Positions 26,790 through 35,317 of a stretch of DNA of 44,934 nucleotides are shown piece after piece. Every line of letters begins with the position of its first letter. Position 1 is the stretch's first letter. Origin of the DNA: Candidatus Kuenenia stuttgartensis (GTDB taxonomy: Bacteria > Planctomycetota > Planctomycetia > Pirellulales > UBA1268); contig CAMCYH010000010.1 of NCBI GenBank assembly GCA_945883745.1, positions 1-44,934 of the forward strand, given 5' to 3'. Both the position numbers and the translations under genes were made by a program. Below the pieces are notes generated by a model that was not told the DNA's origin, searched no databases, and saw only the letters and a list, made by a program, of their open reading frames with translations.

Positions 26790-27012
26790 GCCGCGTCTGT
26801 CCGTCGAGGATCGAAACGGCCCGCGCAGAGTAATTCCGGCTTCGGAAATGGGCGACTCCCTCTGGATTCCGCTGGAGCACGGCCCACGATCGCTCGATCA
26901 GCGCACGCATCGCGGCCAGCCGTTCCGCCGGAGTTGCCATATTGGTCCGCAGTCGGAGGTGACGGTCGCGGGCGGCCAGGTCCAAGGTGGGCGAGATTTC
27001 TGGTTCGTGCAT
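26779..27012 (-). CDS. Small helical protein paired with the nucleotidyltransferase
   Basis: This 77-residue, charged, mostly helical protein (MATPAERLAAMRALIERSW in the middle) has no signal peptide and no domain I recognise. It overlaps the downstream nucleotidyltransferase by 11 bases, so it is translated with it and is a candidate partner or antitoxin. The ribosome site is weak. The existence of the gene is supported mainly by the overlap and by protein-like composition. Confidence 0.5.
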   Translation of the reverse strand: MHEPEISPTLDLAARDRHLRLRTNMATPAERLAAMRALIERSWAVLQRNPEGVAHFRSRNYSARAVSILDGQTRHGT

Positions 27013-27089
27013 GCTCTGATTCTACCCACGCAATGACTGCCACTGGGAGCGCGGAGCGGGCTGGGGGGGACGACGTACAATTGATCCCG

Positions 27090-28208
27090 ATGAAAACCCT
27101 TAAACCTCGGATCGGGATGCTGACCAGCGGAGGCGACTGCCCCGGCCTGAACGCCGTGATCCGCGCTGCCGTGAAGACCGCCGAGCGTCTCGGCTACGAG
27201 TGCATCGGTTTCCTGCGGGGATTCGAGGGACTCGTTGATCCCGTGTCGACGATGCCGCTCAACGCGCGGAACACCGCCGACATCCTCGCCGAAGGGGGCA
27301 CGATTCTCGGCTCGAGCAATCGAGGGCGGTTTGCGGCCAAGGCGGGAACCGACCAGCGGGTGGCGGTCGCCCCCGCGCTTCTCGACGAGGCGGCGGCTAC
27401 GCTCCGAGACCTTTCGGTGACCGGGCTGATCGTGATCGGCGGTGATGGGTCGCTGACGATGGCGCAGGAATTCTTTGAACACGGGCTGCCGGTCGTCGGC
27501 GTGCCGAAGACGATCGACAACGATCTGCGGGCTACCGCCTTCACATTTGGCTTCGACTCGGCCGTCGCCACGGCGACCGACGCCCTCGACAAGCTGCGGA
27601 CGACCGCCGCCAGCCACGAGCGGATCATGGTGCTCGAGGTGATGGGGCGCAACACCGGCTGGATCGCGCTTCACGCGGGGATCGCCGGCGGGGGCGACGT
27701 GATCCTGATTCCCGAGATCGCGTGGACGTTCGACGATGTCTGCCGCAAGGTGCTCGAACGCGAAGCCATCGGGCGGCGGTTTACGCTGATCGTGGTGGCC
27801 GAGGGGGCGACGCTACCGTCGGGCGATCTCGTGATCGCACAAAATGCAGGGCAAGGTCAGGTGAAGCTCGGTGGTATCGGGCAGGTGATCGCCGACGAAG
27901 TGAGCCGCCGGCTCGATCGGGAAACGCGGGCCGTCGTTCTTGGTCACCTGCAGCGCGGAGGCGACCCGACCACGTTCGATCGGGTGCTGGCCACCGAGTT
28001 GGGGGCCCATGCCGTGAAGCTCGTGCACCGTGGTGAGTTTGGCAGGATGGTCTGCTTCCGGCCGCCCGAGATTGGAAGCGTGCCGATCGCCGAAGCGGTG
28101 AAATCGATCTCGTGCGTTGATCCGCAGGGGTCGGCGGTACAGGCGGCCCGGGCCATCGGCATCGGGTTCGGCGACGCGGCCGACCAGGTCAGTCCGTTTG
28201 CCGGGTGA
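27090..28208 (+). CDS. pfkA: 6-phosphofructokinase (group III type)
   Basis: This 372-residue enzyme phosphorylates fructose-6-phosphate in glycolysis. Motifs seen are MLTSGGDCPGLNAVIR, GSSNRG, GGDGS at 117-121, PKTIDND at 139-145, EVMGRNTGWIA and LGHLQRGGDP. The Gly in GGDGS points to ATP as phosphoryl donor, since PPi enzymes have Asp there. The Lys140 in PKTIDND is the residue seen in PPi-dependent and group III ATP enzymes, in place of the usual Gly. The donor is therefore best called ATP with some doubt. The start is the ATG at 27090 by family alignment; no clear ribosome site is seen. Confidence 0.9.
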   Translation: MKTLKPRIGMLTSGGDCPGLNAVIRAAVKTAERLGYECIGFLRGFEGLVDPVSTMPLNARNTADILAEGGTILGSSNRGRFAAKAGTDQRVAVAPALLDEAAATLRDLSVTGLIVIGGDGSLTMAQEFFEHGLPVVGVPKTIDNDLRATAFTFGFDSAVATATDALDKLRTTAASHERIMVLEVMGRNTGWIALHAGIAGGGDVILIPEIAWTFDDVCRKVLEREAIGRRFTLIVVAEGATLPSGDLVIAQNAGQGQVKLGGIGQVIADEVSRRLDRETRAVVLGHLQRGGDPTTFDRVLATELGAHAVKLVHRGEFGRMVCFRPPEIGSVPIAEAVKSISCVDPQGSAVQAARAIGIGFGDAADQVSPFAG

Positions 28209-28234
28209 GCTTTACGCGCGGCGTACGTTTGTGC

Positions 28235-29716
28235 TCACGCAATCGGTTGCTCACTCGTTACGACGGAAATTCCTCCGCCGTTCTTCGAGTCCTGATCAGC
28301 AAGCCAAAGTCCATAGAGCCAAAACAAGGATGTCGACAACGTTGCGGAAGTCGGTTCGGCTGGTGGGGCTGGCGCGAAGGCAGGCCCACGGGCAGATCGG
28401 GGAAGAACAGCCACGCCTGGGGTCTGGGCAGGTGCGGCCGGACCGGGGGTCCGAAATCGAAGGGCCCGCACGAGGCCGTGGCTGTCGCGAGTGAAGGCAA
28501 TGTGGTGGGGCACCGAGGCATGGAAGCTGCTCAGGAATGCGCGCTGTTGATCGCCGAGGGCGCCCTCCTCGATCTCCATGTCGCCGGCCCTGATCGCCGC
28601 GGCCACGCTATCGAGCTGCGCGGAGGCTGCCGGAGAGGTGGCGTGCTCTTTCCGGGCCTGATACAGCGCATGCGCGACTTCCAGGTCATCGACGCTGAAT
28701 GGGGCGTTCCGAAAGAGTTGGATGTGCGTCAGGGCGTCAAACCCGTGCTCTGCCGTGGGTTCGAACATCGTGCCCTCACCAAAATCGTTCCACGTGACCA
28801 GTTGAAGAAAATCAATTTCTGTCTGGTGTTCCGCAGCGAGAGCGAGTGTGGCTGTGAGCGTTTGGCCGCCTTGTGCGGGGATCTCGAAATAGCCCGCGCC
28901 AGCCCCACCCTCGGCATAGAAATCATCGAAGCCCGGATAGGCGATGCCGCCGACTACGTTCAATGACGGCGCCTTCAGTGTGTAGAAGTTTTCCAGGTGT
29001 GACAGGTGATTGGTGGTTCCCTGGTCTTGATACACCCAGGCGTACTGCCCCGTCGCGGCCCCGCCAGCACGATCGTTGTACCACAGGCTCAGGAGGTCAA
29101 TTGGCTCACCTGCTTCCTCGGCGATCTTCGCCCATACACCAGAGTCGGTCACCGTGATCGGTCCAAAGATCAGTACGAGCGGACGGTCCGTCGAGTCGTC
29201 GCGGATGTAGGCCGGGTGCGTGAGGTACTGGTCACGGAGATAGGCCATGTTTTGCATTGTGTCGTGAGCCCCTGCTGCGAAGCGGTCTTCCAGGACCACG
29301 GCGAACTCCATGTCGAATGCCTCAAGGCGGTCGATGAGCGCTTTGGAATTTCGCAGCAGCATATCGATGTCGCCATTGGTCCCGGCGACCCCGTACCAAT
29401 TGATGAGCACCCCATCCACGCCGGAGAGTTTCATCAGGTGAAGGTGGTATTCGATGACGTCGGGGTCATTGGAGGCGTAGGGGCCGATGAGCGGGTACTG
29501 GTGGGCTGCAATGTCTCGTCGCCCCGACGCGTCGATGACATCCGGGTTGCGGGTGTTCATGGTCCAGTGCCATCCCCACTCCCCGTTGGCAGAGGTTTCC
29601 GGCGTTTCAAACCATGGCATGTAGTGCATGTAAACAGGGAGAGATGCCGCTCCGGGAGGGTTTGCGGTGAGCGCAAGTCTGTTTTCCAAAATTTCCGGCT
29701 GTTGCAATTCGGGCAC
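28235..29716 (-). CDS. GH99/GH71-like glycoside hydrolase with planctomycete extracellular N-terminus
   Basis: This 493-residue protein begins at a GTG with GAGG 8 bases upstream; an in-frame stop lies just before. Residues 9-18 (ILENRLALTA) match the planctomycete extracellular N-terminal signature. The catalytic barrel follows: VYMHYMPWFETP, WGWHWTMN, LINWYG, and TWNDFGEGT at 308-316. This is the pattern of GH99-like endo-alpha-mannosidase relatives. GH99 enzymes use NEWHE; here it is NDFGE, so the first acid is Asp. The last about 100 residues are proline- and serine-rich and unassigned. The protein is a paralogue of the one encoded at 32933-34165. It converges on pfkA and is divergent from the pseudopilin-like gene. 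Substrate unknown. Confidence 0.75.
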   Translation of the reverse strand: MPELQQPEILENRLALTANPPGAASLPVYMHYMPWFETPETSANGEWGWHWTMNTRNPDVIDASGRRDIAAHQYPLIGPYASNDPDVIEYHLHLMKLSGVDGVLINWYGVAGTNGDIDMLLRNSKALIDRLEAFDMEFAVVLEDRFAAGAHDTMQNMAYLRDQYLTHPAYIRDDSTDRPLVLIFGPITVTDSGVWAKIAEEAGEPIDLLSLWYNDRAGGAATGQYAWVYQDQGTTNHLSHLENFYTLKAPSLNVVGGIAYPGFDDFYAEGGAGAGYFEIPAQGGQTLTATLALAAEHQTEIDFLQLVTWNDFGEGTMFEPTAEHGFDALTHIQLFRNAPFSVDDLEVAHALYQARKEHATSPAASAQLDSVAAAIRAGDMEIEEGALGDQQRAFLSSFHASVPHHIAFTRDSHGLVRALRFRTPGPAAPAQTPGVAVLPRSARGPAFAPAPPAEPTSATLSTSLFWLYGLWLADQDSKNGGGISVVTSEQPIA

Positions 29717-29794
29717 GAGAAAGCCTCAATTTTGACCCGGTCGCAGGCGCGACTCCGCCGATCGCTTGGTTTTAGCAAGGTGGCGATTTTTTTC

Positions 29795-29824
29795 TTGCAC
29801 GGAATATAGCACGGCCGCTACACT
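29795..29824 (+). promoter_or_regulatory. Candidate sigma-70-type promoter for the DUF1559 gene
   Basis: TTGCAC (29795-29800) and TACACT (29819-29824) are spaced by 18 bases in an AT-rich divergent intergenic region, about 90 bases before the DUF1559 start codon. Confidence 0.45.
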
Positions 29825-29845
29825 TAGCCTGCGGGGTTCCCGTGC

Positions 29846-29866
29846 CGATCGATCATCTTTCGATCG
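29846..29866. promoter_or_regulatory. Inverted repeat in the leader of the DUF1559 gene
   Basis: CGATCGA and TCGATCG flank a 7-base loop, a perfect 7-bp stem 50 bases upstream of the start codon. It may be an operator or a leader hairpin. Confidence 0.35.
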
Positions 29867-29915
29867 CTTTTCGTTCCATTCAGATCTTTTTCAGGGGGAT
29901 TCGAAGGAATTCAAC

Positions 29916-30929
29916 ATGTTGCGTTATTCCAAAAAAATGAACGGCTTCACCCTCGTGGAGTTGTTGGTGGTGATCGCCATCATTGGCGTGCTGATCGGGC
30001 TCCTCTTGCCAGCCGTCCAGGCGGCCCGCGAGGCAGCCCGGAGAAGCTCCTGCGGCAACAATCTCAAGCAGCAGGGGTTGGCGTTGCATGGCTACGCTGA
30101 TGGCAATGCGAAAAGTGGAGACAACGTCTTTCCGTACGCTTCGTACTGGAACAACGGTTTGGGGGCGAACGGATGGACAGGCTCCGGAGCCAGTGGTGTG
30201 ACAAACCCGCAAGACATCGCCAACAATCAGTTTTACAGTTGGTTTGTCCAAATTCTCCCGTTTGCCGAAGAAACCAACCTTTTCAATCGGTTCCCTCTCA
30301 AGCAGGGCTTGTGGTCCAGTTCGCCCGATGCCAATTGGCCAACGGTGCGAGACAGCATCCGCGACACACAGGTCATCTCTTGGGCAAAATGCCCATCGTG
30401 GACTGGTTCAGACACCCGTATTGCGGCTGCCGAGTTGCCTTTTATGCAAAGCATGAAAGGCCGCACGACGTACCGGACAAACATTGGTTTTGCCGATCCG
30501 ACAACTGGCTACGGTGATTCATCGTCGACTTCAGGGGCGCTCGCTTTCACCAAGCGGAATGGGTTCAGCTCGTTTCGAGATGGAACGAGCAAGACCATCA
30601 TGCTCAACGAGACCATTTATGCGCCGCTGTTTTTTGAAGGTGCAAAAACGTGGACTGTTGCCATCGCCAGCTCGGCTTTGTCGGGTGGTGTTTACGACCC
30701 GAAGACCCCAGACCTCGGCAATATGGCCACTGTTGACCCCCCGGCCGGCACAGGAGCTGACCTTCCTTCAAGGACGTATAGCGGTGCGGGATCGGAGCAC
30801 ACAGGTAAGTTGTTTGGGGTGCTGATGGCTGACGGCTCCACACGCTTTCTCACCTACACCATCGATGGTCATTTGTATTTGTCGCTTTGCACGAAGGCTG
30901 GCGGTGAGACAATCAACAGTGACTTTTAG
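29916..30929 (+). CDS. DUF1559 pseudopilin-like protein
   Basis: This 337-residue protein has a type IV prepilin N-terminus: short basic leader, then [20 protein letters not shown] with the conserved Glu at +5 after the processing Gly. [20 protein letters not shown] follows and leads into the DUF1559 domain, a family greatly expanded in planctomycetes. They are thought to be exported and assembled or anchored at the cell surface like minor pseudopilins; individual roles are unknown. The ending phrase [16 protein letters not shown] is typical. GAAGGA is 7 bases before the ATG at 29916. It lies between glycosidase genes and ends with a strong terminator. Confidence 0.9.
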   Translation: MLRYSKKMNGFTLVELLVVIAIIGVLIGLLLPAVQAAREAARRSSCGNNLKQQGLALHGYADGNAKSGDNVFPYASYWNNGLGANGWTGSGASGVTNPQDIANNQFYSWFVQILPFAEETNLFNRFPLKQGLWSSSPDANWPTVRDSIRDTQVISWAKCPSWTGSDTRIAAAELPFMQSMKGRTTYRTNIGFADPTTGYGDSSSTSGALAFTKRNGFSSFRDGTSKTIMLNETIYAPLFFEGAKTWTVAIASSALSGGVYDPKTPDLGNMATVDPPAGTGADLPSRTYSGAGSEHTGKLFGVLMADGSTRFLTYTIDGHLYLSLCTKAGGETINSDF

Positions 30930-30986
30930 TTTCTCGCTATGACGGGCGATCGGTTCTGCGGACTTGTTGGCTGCATCTGATTACGA

Positions 30987-31014
30987 GGGGGGCGGCCCTC
31001 ATTGGCTGCCCCCC
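30987..31014 (+). terminator. Rho-independent-type terminator after the DUF1559 gene
   Basis: GGGGGGCGGCC and GGCTGCCCCCC form an 11-bp stem with one G-T pair around the loop CTCATT, followed by a T-rich stretch. It separates the DUF1559 gene from the GH66 operon. Confidence 0.75.
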
Positions 31015-31057
31015 ATCTCTTTCCGTATCGTATTCTCAAAGCCGAGAAGTGGTGCCA

Positions 31058-32881
31058 ATGGCCTCAGCGACTGAGCGATCTCGTGGCAGAGTTGTGAGCG
31101 GCGTTGTGCTTGCCGTCGTCGCGTGGAGTTCACTCGTCGCATATGGTCAGTCCGACATGGCGATCGCTTCCCTGGCGACCGATCGCGGTCGCCATGAGCC
31201 GGGCGGTGTGGCGGTGATCACGGCCAGCGTGATCAACCGTGGCAATCAGGATTTTGACGGCCAATTCGTGGTCACGTGGCGACGGCTGGGCGTCGAGTGC
31301 CACCGCGTTGATCAGGCGGTGCATGTGGCCGCAAAGCAATCGAAAACCATAACCATCGACTGGATGATTCCGGCCGATGATTTTGTGGGCTACGGAATCG
31401 ATGCTGATCTTGTTGCGGGCGATGCCGTGGCCGCGAAGGCGTCAACGGCGCTGGATGCCTCGTCATCATGGCGTCGGTTTCCCCGTTACGGGTTCGTGAC
31501 CGACTACGATGCCCGCCTAACTCAAAATGAAATCATAACACGCACGGCCTTAATGACCCGGCTTCATCTGTCAGCGATTCAGTTTTACGACTGGATGGAG
31601 GCGCATGACGAGCCAGTGCCAAGAGGATTCGATGGCGGCGACGATCGTTGGCGGGATTGGGCCGGCCGTGAGATCGATTCGCGTGTTCTCATGCAGAGAA
31701 TTGGCTCGGTTCGCGCGCATGGCATGCACGCGATGGCCTACGCACTTGTGTATGGCGCTGCGGCTCGGCCTGATGGTCAGGGACCGCGGCGGCCTGAGTG
31801 GGCCGCCTATCGTAAGCCAAACCAGACCGCTGCGGCGACCGTCTCTGCCCATCCAGAAAACGCCGAGCAGCCCATTCTCCACGTGATGGATATGTCGAAT
31901 CAGGCCTGGCGAGATCATCTCCTCGATCGACTCGACACGAGCACCAAGCTCCTCGGCTTCGATGGCCTGCATCTTGATTACCTTGGGCCCAGGAAGCGGT
32001 ATCCGCGGGGTGGCGATATCGCGATCGATGAAAAGGCGGCGCTGCCTGCCTTTGTGGCGGCCACGAGGACACGAAATCCCGAGCGCCAGCTCGCGGTCAA
32101 TGACGTCGCGGGCCACCTTTGTCGGGAGCTTGCCAACTCGGAGGCGGATATTTATTACACCGAGGTCTGGGGAAGGGAAACGTACCAGGCTTTGCGGGAC
32201 ACGATCCTCGATGCGAAGAAAGCTTCTTCGTCTCCTGACCGCGCGGTTGTCCTCGCTGCGTATGTCCAGAAGCGCGAACCTCCTGCGGAAGGCTGGATTT
32301 CGGATGCGGCGGCTCGTCTGCTCGATGCAGCCATTTTCGCAAACGGTGGCTACCACCTCGAGATGGGCGAAGGCGACGAGATGCTCACCAATGAATATTT
32401 TCCAAACCGGAACCTTCGCATTCGGCCGAGCCTGAGAGAGTCAATGCCGTCGTACTATGACGTGCTTGTGCGGTGTCAAAATGCCCTGTCCTTTGCCCCC
32501 TATGGTCAGGTTGTGGACCGCACTCCTGAGGCCGACATCAGTTCGCCCAGTCATAAACTCAACAAGAACGCCCAGTCGGAATCGATCTGGACCGTTGCCA
32601 AGAGCGTTGCCGGTCACCACGACGCTGTGAGCCTCATCAACCTGAATGGCGTCGATGCAGAATGGCGGAATGCCAGTGATCCCCCGATCACTCAGCAACA
32701 TGTTTCGCTCCGCTATCGTCCCACGCTCACTGTGAAGAGTGTCGCCGCATTTACGCCCGACGACGGCCTAGGGAGGCCTCTCTCCTTGCCATTCGAGACG
32801 GCGACGGACGGCTCAATCACCTTCGTGCTGCCGAGGCTCGAGTATTGGACAGTGCTGGTATTTGAGGGATCGTCTCCGTGA
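31058..32881 (+). CDS. GH66-family glycoside hydrolase (dextranase-like)
   Basis: This 607-residue secreted protein has a signal peptide (about residues 10-31). A beta-sandwich of about 100 residues comes next, then a GH66 barrel beginning RRFPRYGFVTDYD and continuing with AIQFYDWMEAHD and HGMHAMAYALVYGA. The nucleophile candidate is Asp307 in GFDGLHLDYLG, and the acid/base candidate is Glu369 in YYTEVWG. GH66 contains dextranases and cycloisomaltooligosaccharide glucanotransferases acting on alpha-1,6-glucan. No cyclisation-associated CBM35 insertion is obvious, which favours a hydrolase. An upstream GTG at 31049 is possible. It heads the GH66-GH99-madLM-matB-esterase unit. Confidence 0.8.
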   Translation: MASATERSRGRVVSGVVLAVVAWSSLVAYGQSDMAIASLATDRGRHEPGGVAVITASVINRGNQDFDGQFVVTWRRLGVECHRVDQAVHVAAKQSKTITIDWMIPADDFVGYGIDADLVAGDAVAAKASTALDASSSWRRFPRYGFVTDYDARLTQNEIITRTALMTRLHLSAIQFYDWMEAHDEPVPRGFDGGDDRWRDWAGREIDSRVLMQRIGSVRAHGMHAMAYALVYGAAARPDGQGPRRPEWAAYRKPNQTAAATVSAHPENAEQPILHVMDMSNQAWRDHLLDRLDTSTKLLGFDGLHLDYLGPRKRYPRGGDIAIDEKAALPAFVAATRTRNPERQLAVNDVAGHLCRELANSEADIYYTEVWGRETYQALRDTILDAKKASSSPDRAVVLAAYVQKREPPAEGWISDAAARLLDAAIFANGGYHLEMGEGDEMLTNEYFPNRNLRIRPSLRESMPSYYDVLVRCQNALSFAPYGQVVDRTPEADISSPSHKLNKNAQSESIWTVAKSVAGHHDAVSLINLNGVDAEWRNASDPPITQQHVSLRYRPTLTVKSVAAFTPDDGLGRPLSLPFETATDGSITFVLPRLEYWTVLVFEGSSP

Positions 32882-32932
32882 TCATTGAGTGAGCGGGCCG
32901 TCGATCGATGTCGCTCAACAAGGAAGAATGCG

Positions 32933-34165
32933 ATGCGCAGGCAGGTGGTGTTTCCGCGCGGCTTTCGTGGCTCGTGCATGTTGCTGCTGGTTGGAGCGGC
33001 GGTGCTCGTTGCCGGTGGCGGGGCGGCAGCGGGAGATACCAGTGCAGAGCGACTGCTCCTCGTCCACTTCATGCCGTGGTATGAGGCGCAGCCGACGAGT
33101 ACGGCGTGGGGCTGGCATTGGACAATGAATCACTTCCAGCCGGATACGGTCGACAATGGTCGTCGATCGATCGCCTCGAAGCTGTATCCCGAAATTGGAC
33201 CCTATGACTCGGCGGACCCCCTGGTCATTGATTACCACCTACTCCTCATGAAACTCGCAGGTATCGATGGGGTTATCGTCGACTGGTATGGACGTGAGCG
33301 ATTCAATGACTACGCGAAACTGCATCGCAACACGTCACGGCTCATCCATCGAGCGGAAGAGCTGGGCTTGCACGTGGCGATCTGCTACGAAGACCGCACG
33401 ATTCCTGAGCTGGTCAAAGGGGGGCGAATACCGGCCGACGGTCGTGCTGCCCAGGCAGCGAAGGATATCTCGTGGCTTGCGGAAAACTGGTTCCGGCTCG
33501 GGCATTACGTGACCATCGCGGGAAAGCCGCTCCTGCTCTCCTTCGGCACCGACAACCTCAATGACAGCGAATGGAGCGAAGCTTTGCGGGCCGTCAAGAC
33601 GCCCGTGGCCTACGTGAGCCAGGGGCAACAGCGGACGGCTGCGGTAGGCGCCTTTGACTGGCCAGTGCCGTCGCGGGGCCTTGGTGCAACTGAGGAGTTC
33701 TACCGTCTGTCCAAGGGCATGGCCGTCGCAATCCCGGTGGCGTTTCCGCGTTTCGACGACATCTACGAACAGGCCAAGTTACATCCCAGCTACGGAAGCA
33801 TTCCTGACAACAACGGGGCGACCTTTCGCAAGACACTCTCTGCGGCGCTCAAGTCACCAGCAGCCATTATTCAGATCGCCACGTGGAATGACTGGGGCGA
33901 AGGTACGGTGATCGAACCAAGTGTCGAGTTTGGGGCCCGCGACCTCGAGGTGATCCAGCAGGCCAGGAAGCAGCATCTTCAGCCGTCTTTTCGCTTTACA
34001 AAAGACGACCTTGCCTTGCCCGGGCGTCTGCTCGAGGCTCGCCGCGAGGCCGTTGGAACCGATCGCGCGGCCATTCTCGATACGCTGGTCATGGAGCTGG
34101 CGAATGGGGCCGTTGGGAGCGTGCGTGCTGAACTTGGGAATGGACGCAAGGAGCGAGCCCGATGA
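32933..34165 (+). CDS. Secreted GH99-like glycoside hydrolase
   Basis: This 410-residue protein has a signal peptide (about residues 12-34). GH99-like motifs follow in order: HFMPWYE at 45-51, WGWHWTMNHF, VIVDWYG, CYEDRT, and TWNDWGEGT at 317-325. In GH99 the NEWHE box holds two catalytic Glu; here Asp320 replaces the first and Glu323 keeps the second. A changed mechanism or specificity is possible. It is a paralogue of the protein encoded at 28235-29716. AAGGAAG precedes the ATG at 32933; a TTG at 32885 is less likely. Its stop overlaps madL (ATGATG start at 34162), so it is tightly coupled to the malonate genes. Confidence 0.78.
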   Translation: MRRQVVFPRGFRGSCMLLLVGAAVLVAGGGAAAGDTSAERLLLVHFMPWYEAQPTSTAWGWHWTMNHFQPDTVDNGRRSIASKLYPEIGPYDSADPLVIDYHLLLMKLAGIDGVIVDWYGRERFNDYAKLHRNTSRLIHRAEELGLHVAICYEDRTIPELVKGGRIPADGRAAQAAKDISWLAENWFRLGHYVTIAGKPLLLSFGTDNLNDSEWSEALRAVKTPVAYVSQGQQRTAAVGAFDWPVPSRGLGATEEFYRLSKGMAVAIPVAFPRFDDIYEQAKLHPSYGSIPDNNGATFRKTLSAALKSPAAIIQIATWNDWGEGTVIEPSVEFGARDLEVIQQARKQHLQPSFRFTKDDLALPGRLLEARREAVGTDRAAILDTLVMELANGAVGSVRAELGNGRKERAR

Positions 34166-34536
34166 TGCTGGGCACGGTGCTCCTGGCGGCCTGCCTCCTC
34201 TGCGGACGATGTCTGGGCGAGTCTCTCGCGAGAGCGCTTGGCATCGATGGCGACGTCGGCGGGGTCGGATTCGCGATGGTGGCGTTGATGCTCGGAACGG
34301 CTGTCGTCCGCAGATGTGGCCTCGACTCGGCTGCGTTTCGCGCCGGCCTTGGGTACTGGGCAGGGATGTACATCCCCATCGTGGTCGCGATGGCAGCCAC
34401 GCAGAACGTCGTGGCCGCCCTTCGGGGAGGGTGGGTCGCCGTGCTCGCTGGAGGAGTGGCCGTGTTCGTGGCGTTCGCCGCTGTGCCGCTACTCGCCGGC
34501 CGACCGACAGAGTCCGTCGGATCGATGGGTGAATGA
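34162..34536 (+). CDS. madL: Malonate transporter subunit MadL
   Basis: This 124-residue membrane protein has about four hydrophobic segments. The MadL family phrases are clear: DVGGVGFAMVALML (residues about 29-43) and GLGYWAGMYIPIVVAMAATQ, then NVVAALRGG (about 62-92). With MadM it forms a sodium/proton-coupled malonate importer in the inner membrane. Its length fits the family. The gene starts within the stop codon of the secreted GH99-like gene and ends one base before madM, so all are translated together. Confidence 0.93.
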   Translation: MMLGTVLLAACLLCGRCLGESLARALGIDGDVGGVGFAMVALMLGTAVVRRCGLDSAAFRAGLGYWAGMYIPIVVAMAATQNVVAALRGGWVAVLAGGVAVFVAFAAVPLLAGRPTESVGSMGE

Positions 34537-34537
34537 C

Positions 34538-35317
34538 ATGGCGCACCTGATCGATGGACTGGCAGCAACTCTCGGCAAGGAGTCCATCGTTACCGGGCTC
34601 CTGTTCCTCGGGGCTGTCATGGCGTTCGCCGGCTTCGTGTCCCACCGGTGGACTGGAGGACGATTGCATGCGTCCGCAATCGCGATCGCACTGGGGCTCA
34701 TGGCGGCCTTGGGAGCCGGTTTGGTGACCAGTGGCTCTCGAGGAATGGCCGATGTCGCCGGCTTCGGCGGTCTGGCCATCCTCGGCGGCGCGACGCTTCG
34801 CGACTTTGCGATCGTAGCTACCGCCTCCTCCTCGCGATTCGAGGAACTGATCGTCGCTGGCCCCCGCGGGATGCTGGCACTTCTCTGTGGCGTCTGCGGG
34901 GCCTTCGCGCTGGGCGGCATGGTCGCGTATGGCTGTGGGTATCGCGATCCGATCGATCTGGCCACCATTGGCGGCGGAGCGGCCACCTACATCGTGGGGC
35001 CGGTGACCGGAGCCGCTCTTGGGGCCGGCAGCGAGGTAATTGCCTTGGCGGTCGCGACGGGGCTTGTGAAGTCGATCCTCGTCATGCTTCTCACGCCGAC
35101 GGTGGCGCGGTTGATCGGTCTCAATCGGCCGGCGGCTGCGATCGTGTTTGGCGGGCTGATGGGAACCACGAGTGGCGTGGTGGCAGGCCTCGCGGCCACG
35201 GATGCCAAGCTCGTCCCCTACGGCGCTCTTACGTCAGCGTTTTACACTGGGCTGGGCTGTTTGCTCGGGCCGTCGCTCATCATCGCGGTGCTTCGTGCGC
35301 TGCTCGCACACCAATGA
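34538..35317 (+). CDS. madM: Malonate transporter subunit MadM
   Basis: This 259-residue, highly hydrophobic partner of MadL has about eight membrane segments. Typical MadM stretches are GGATLRDFAIVATA, TIGGGAATYIVGPVTGAALG, LVKSILVMLLTPTVARLIGL and FGGLMGTTSGVVAGLAATD, followed by KLVPYGALT. Malonate is brought in by cation symport. The start at 34538 is one base after the madL stop, and the stop overlaps the malonyl-CoA ligase start (ATGA at 35314). Confidence 0.95.
   Translation: MAHLIDGLAATLGKESIVTGLLFLGAVMAFAGFVSHRWTGGRLHASAIAIALGLMAALGAGLVTSGSRGMADVAGFGGLAILGGATLRDFAIVATASSSRFEELIVAGPRGMLALLCGVCGAFALGGMVAYGCGYRDPIDLATIGGGAATYIVGPVTGAALGAGSEVIALAVATGLVKSILVMLLTPTVARLIGLNRPAAAIVFGGLMGTTSGVVAGLAATDAKLVPYGALTSAFYTGLGCLLGPSLIIAVLRALLAHQ

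Noticed and set aside
28785..28800. Further parS-like sequence GTTCCACGTGACC
   Set aside because: It lies inside the conserved VTWNDFGEG coding motif, so the CACGTG core is explained by coding constraint, and one arm does not match.
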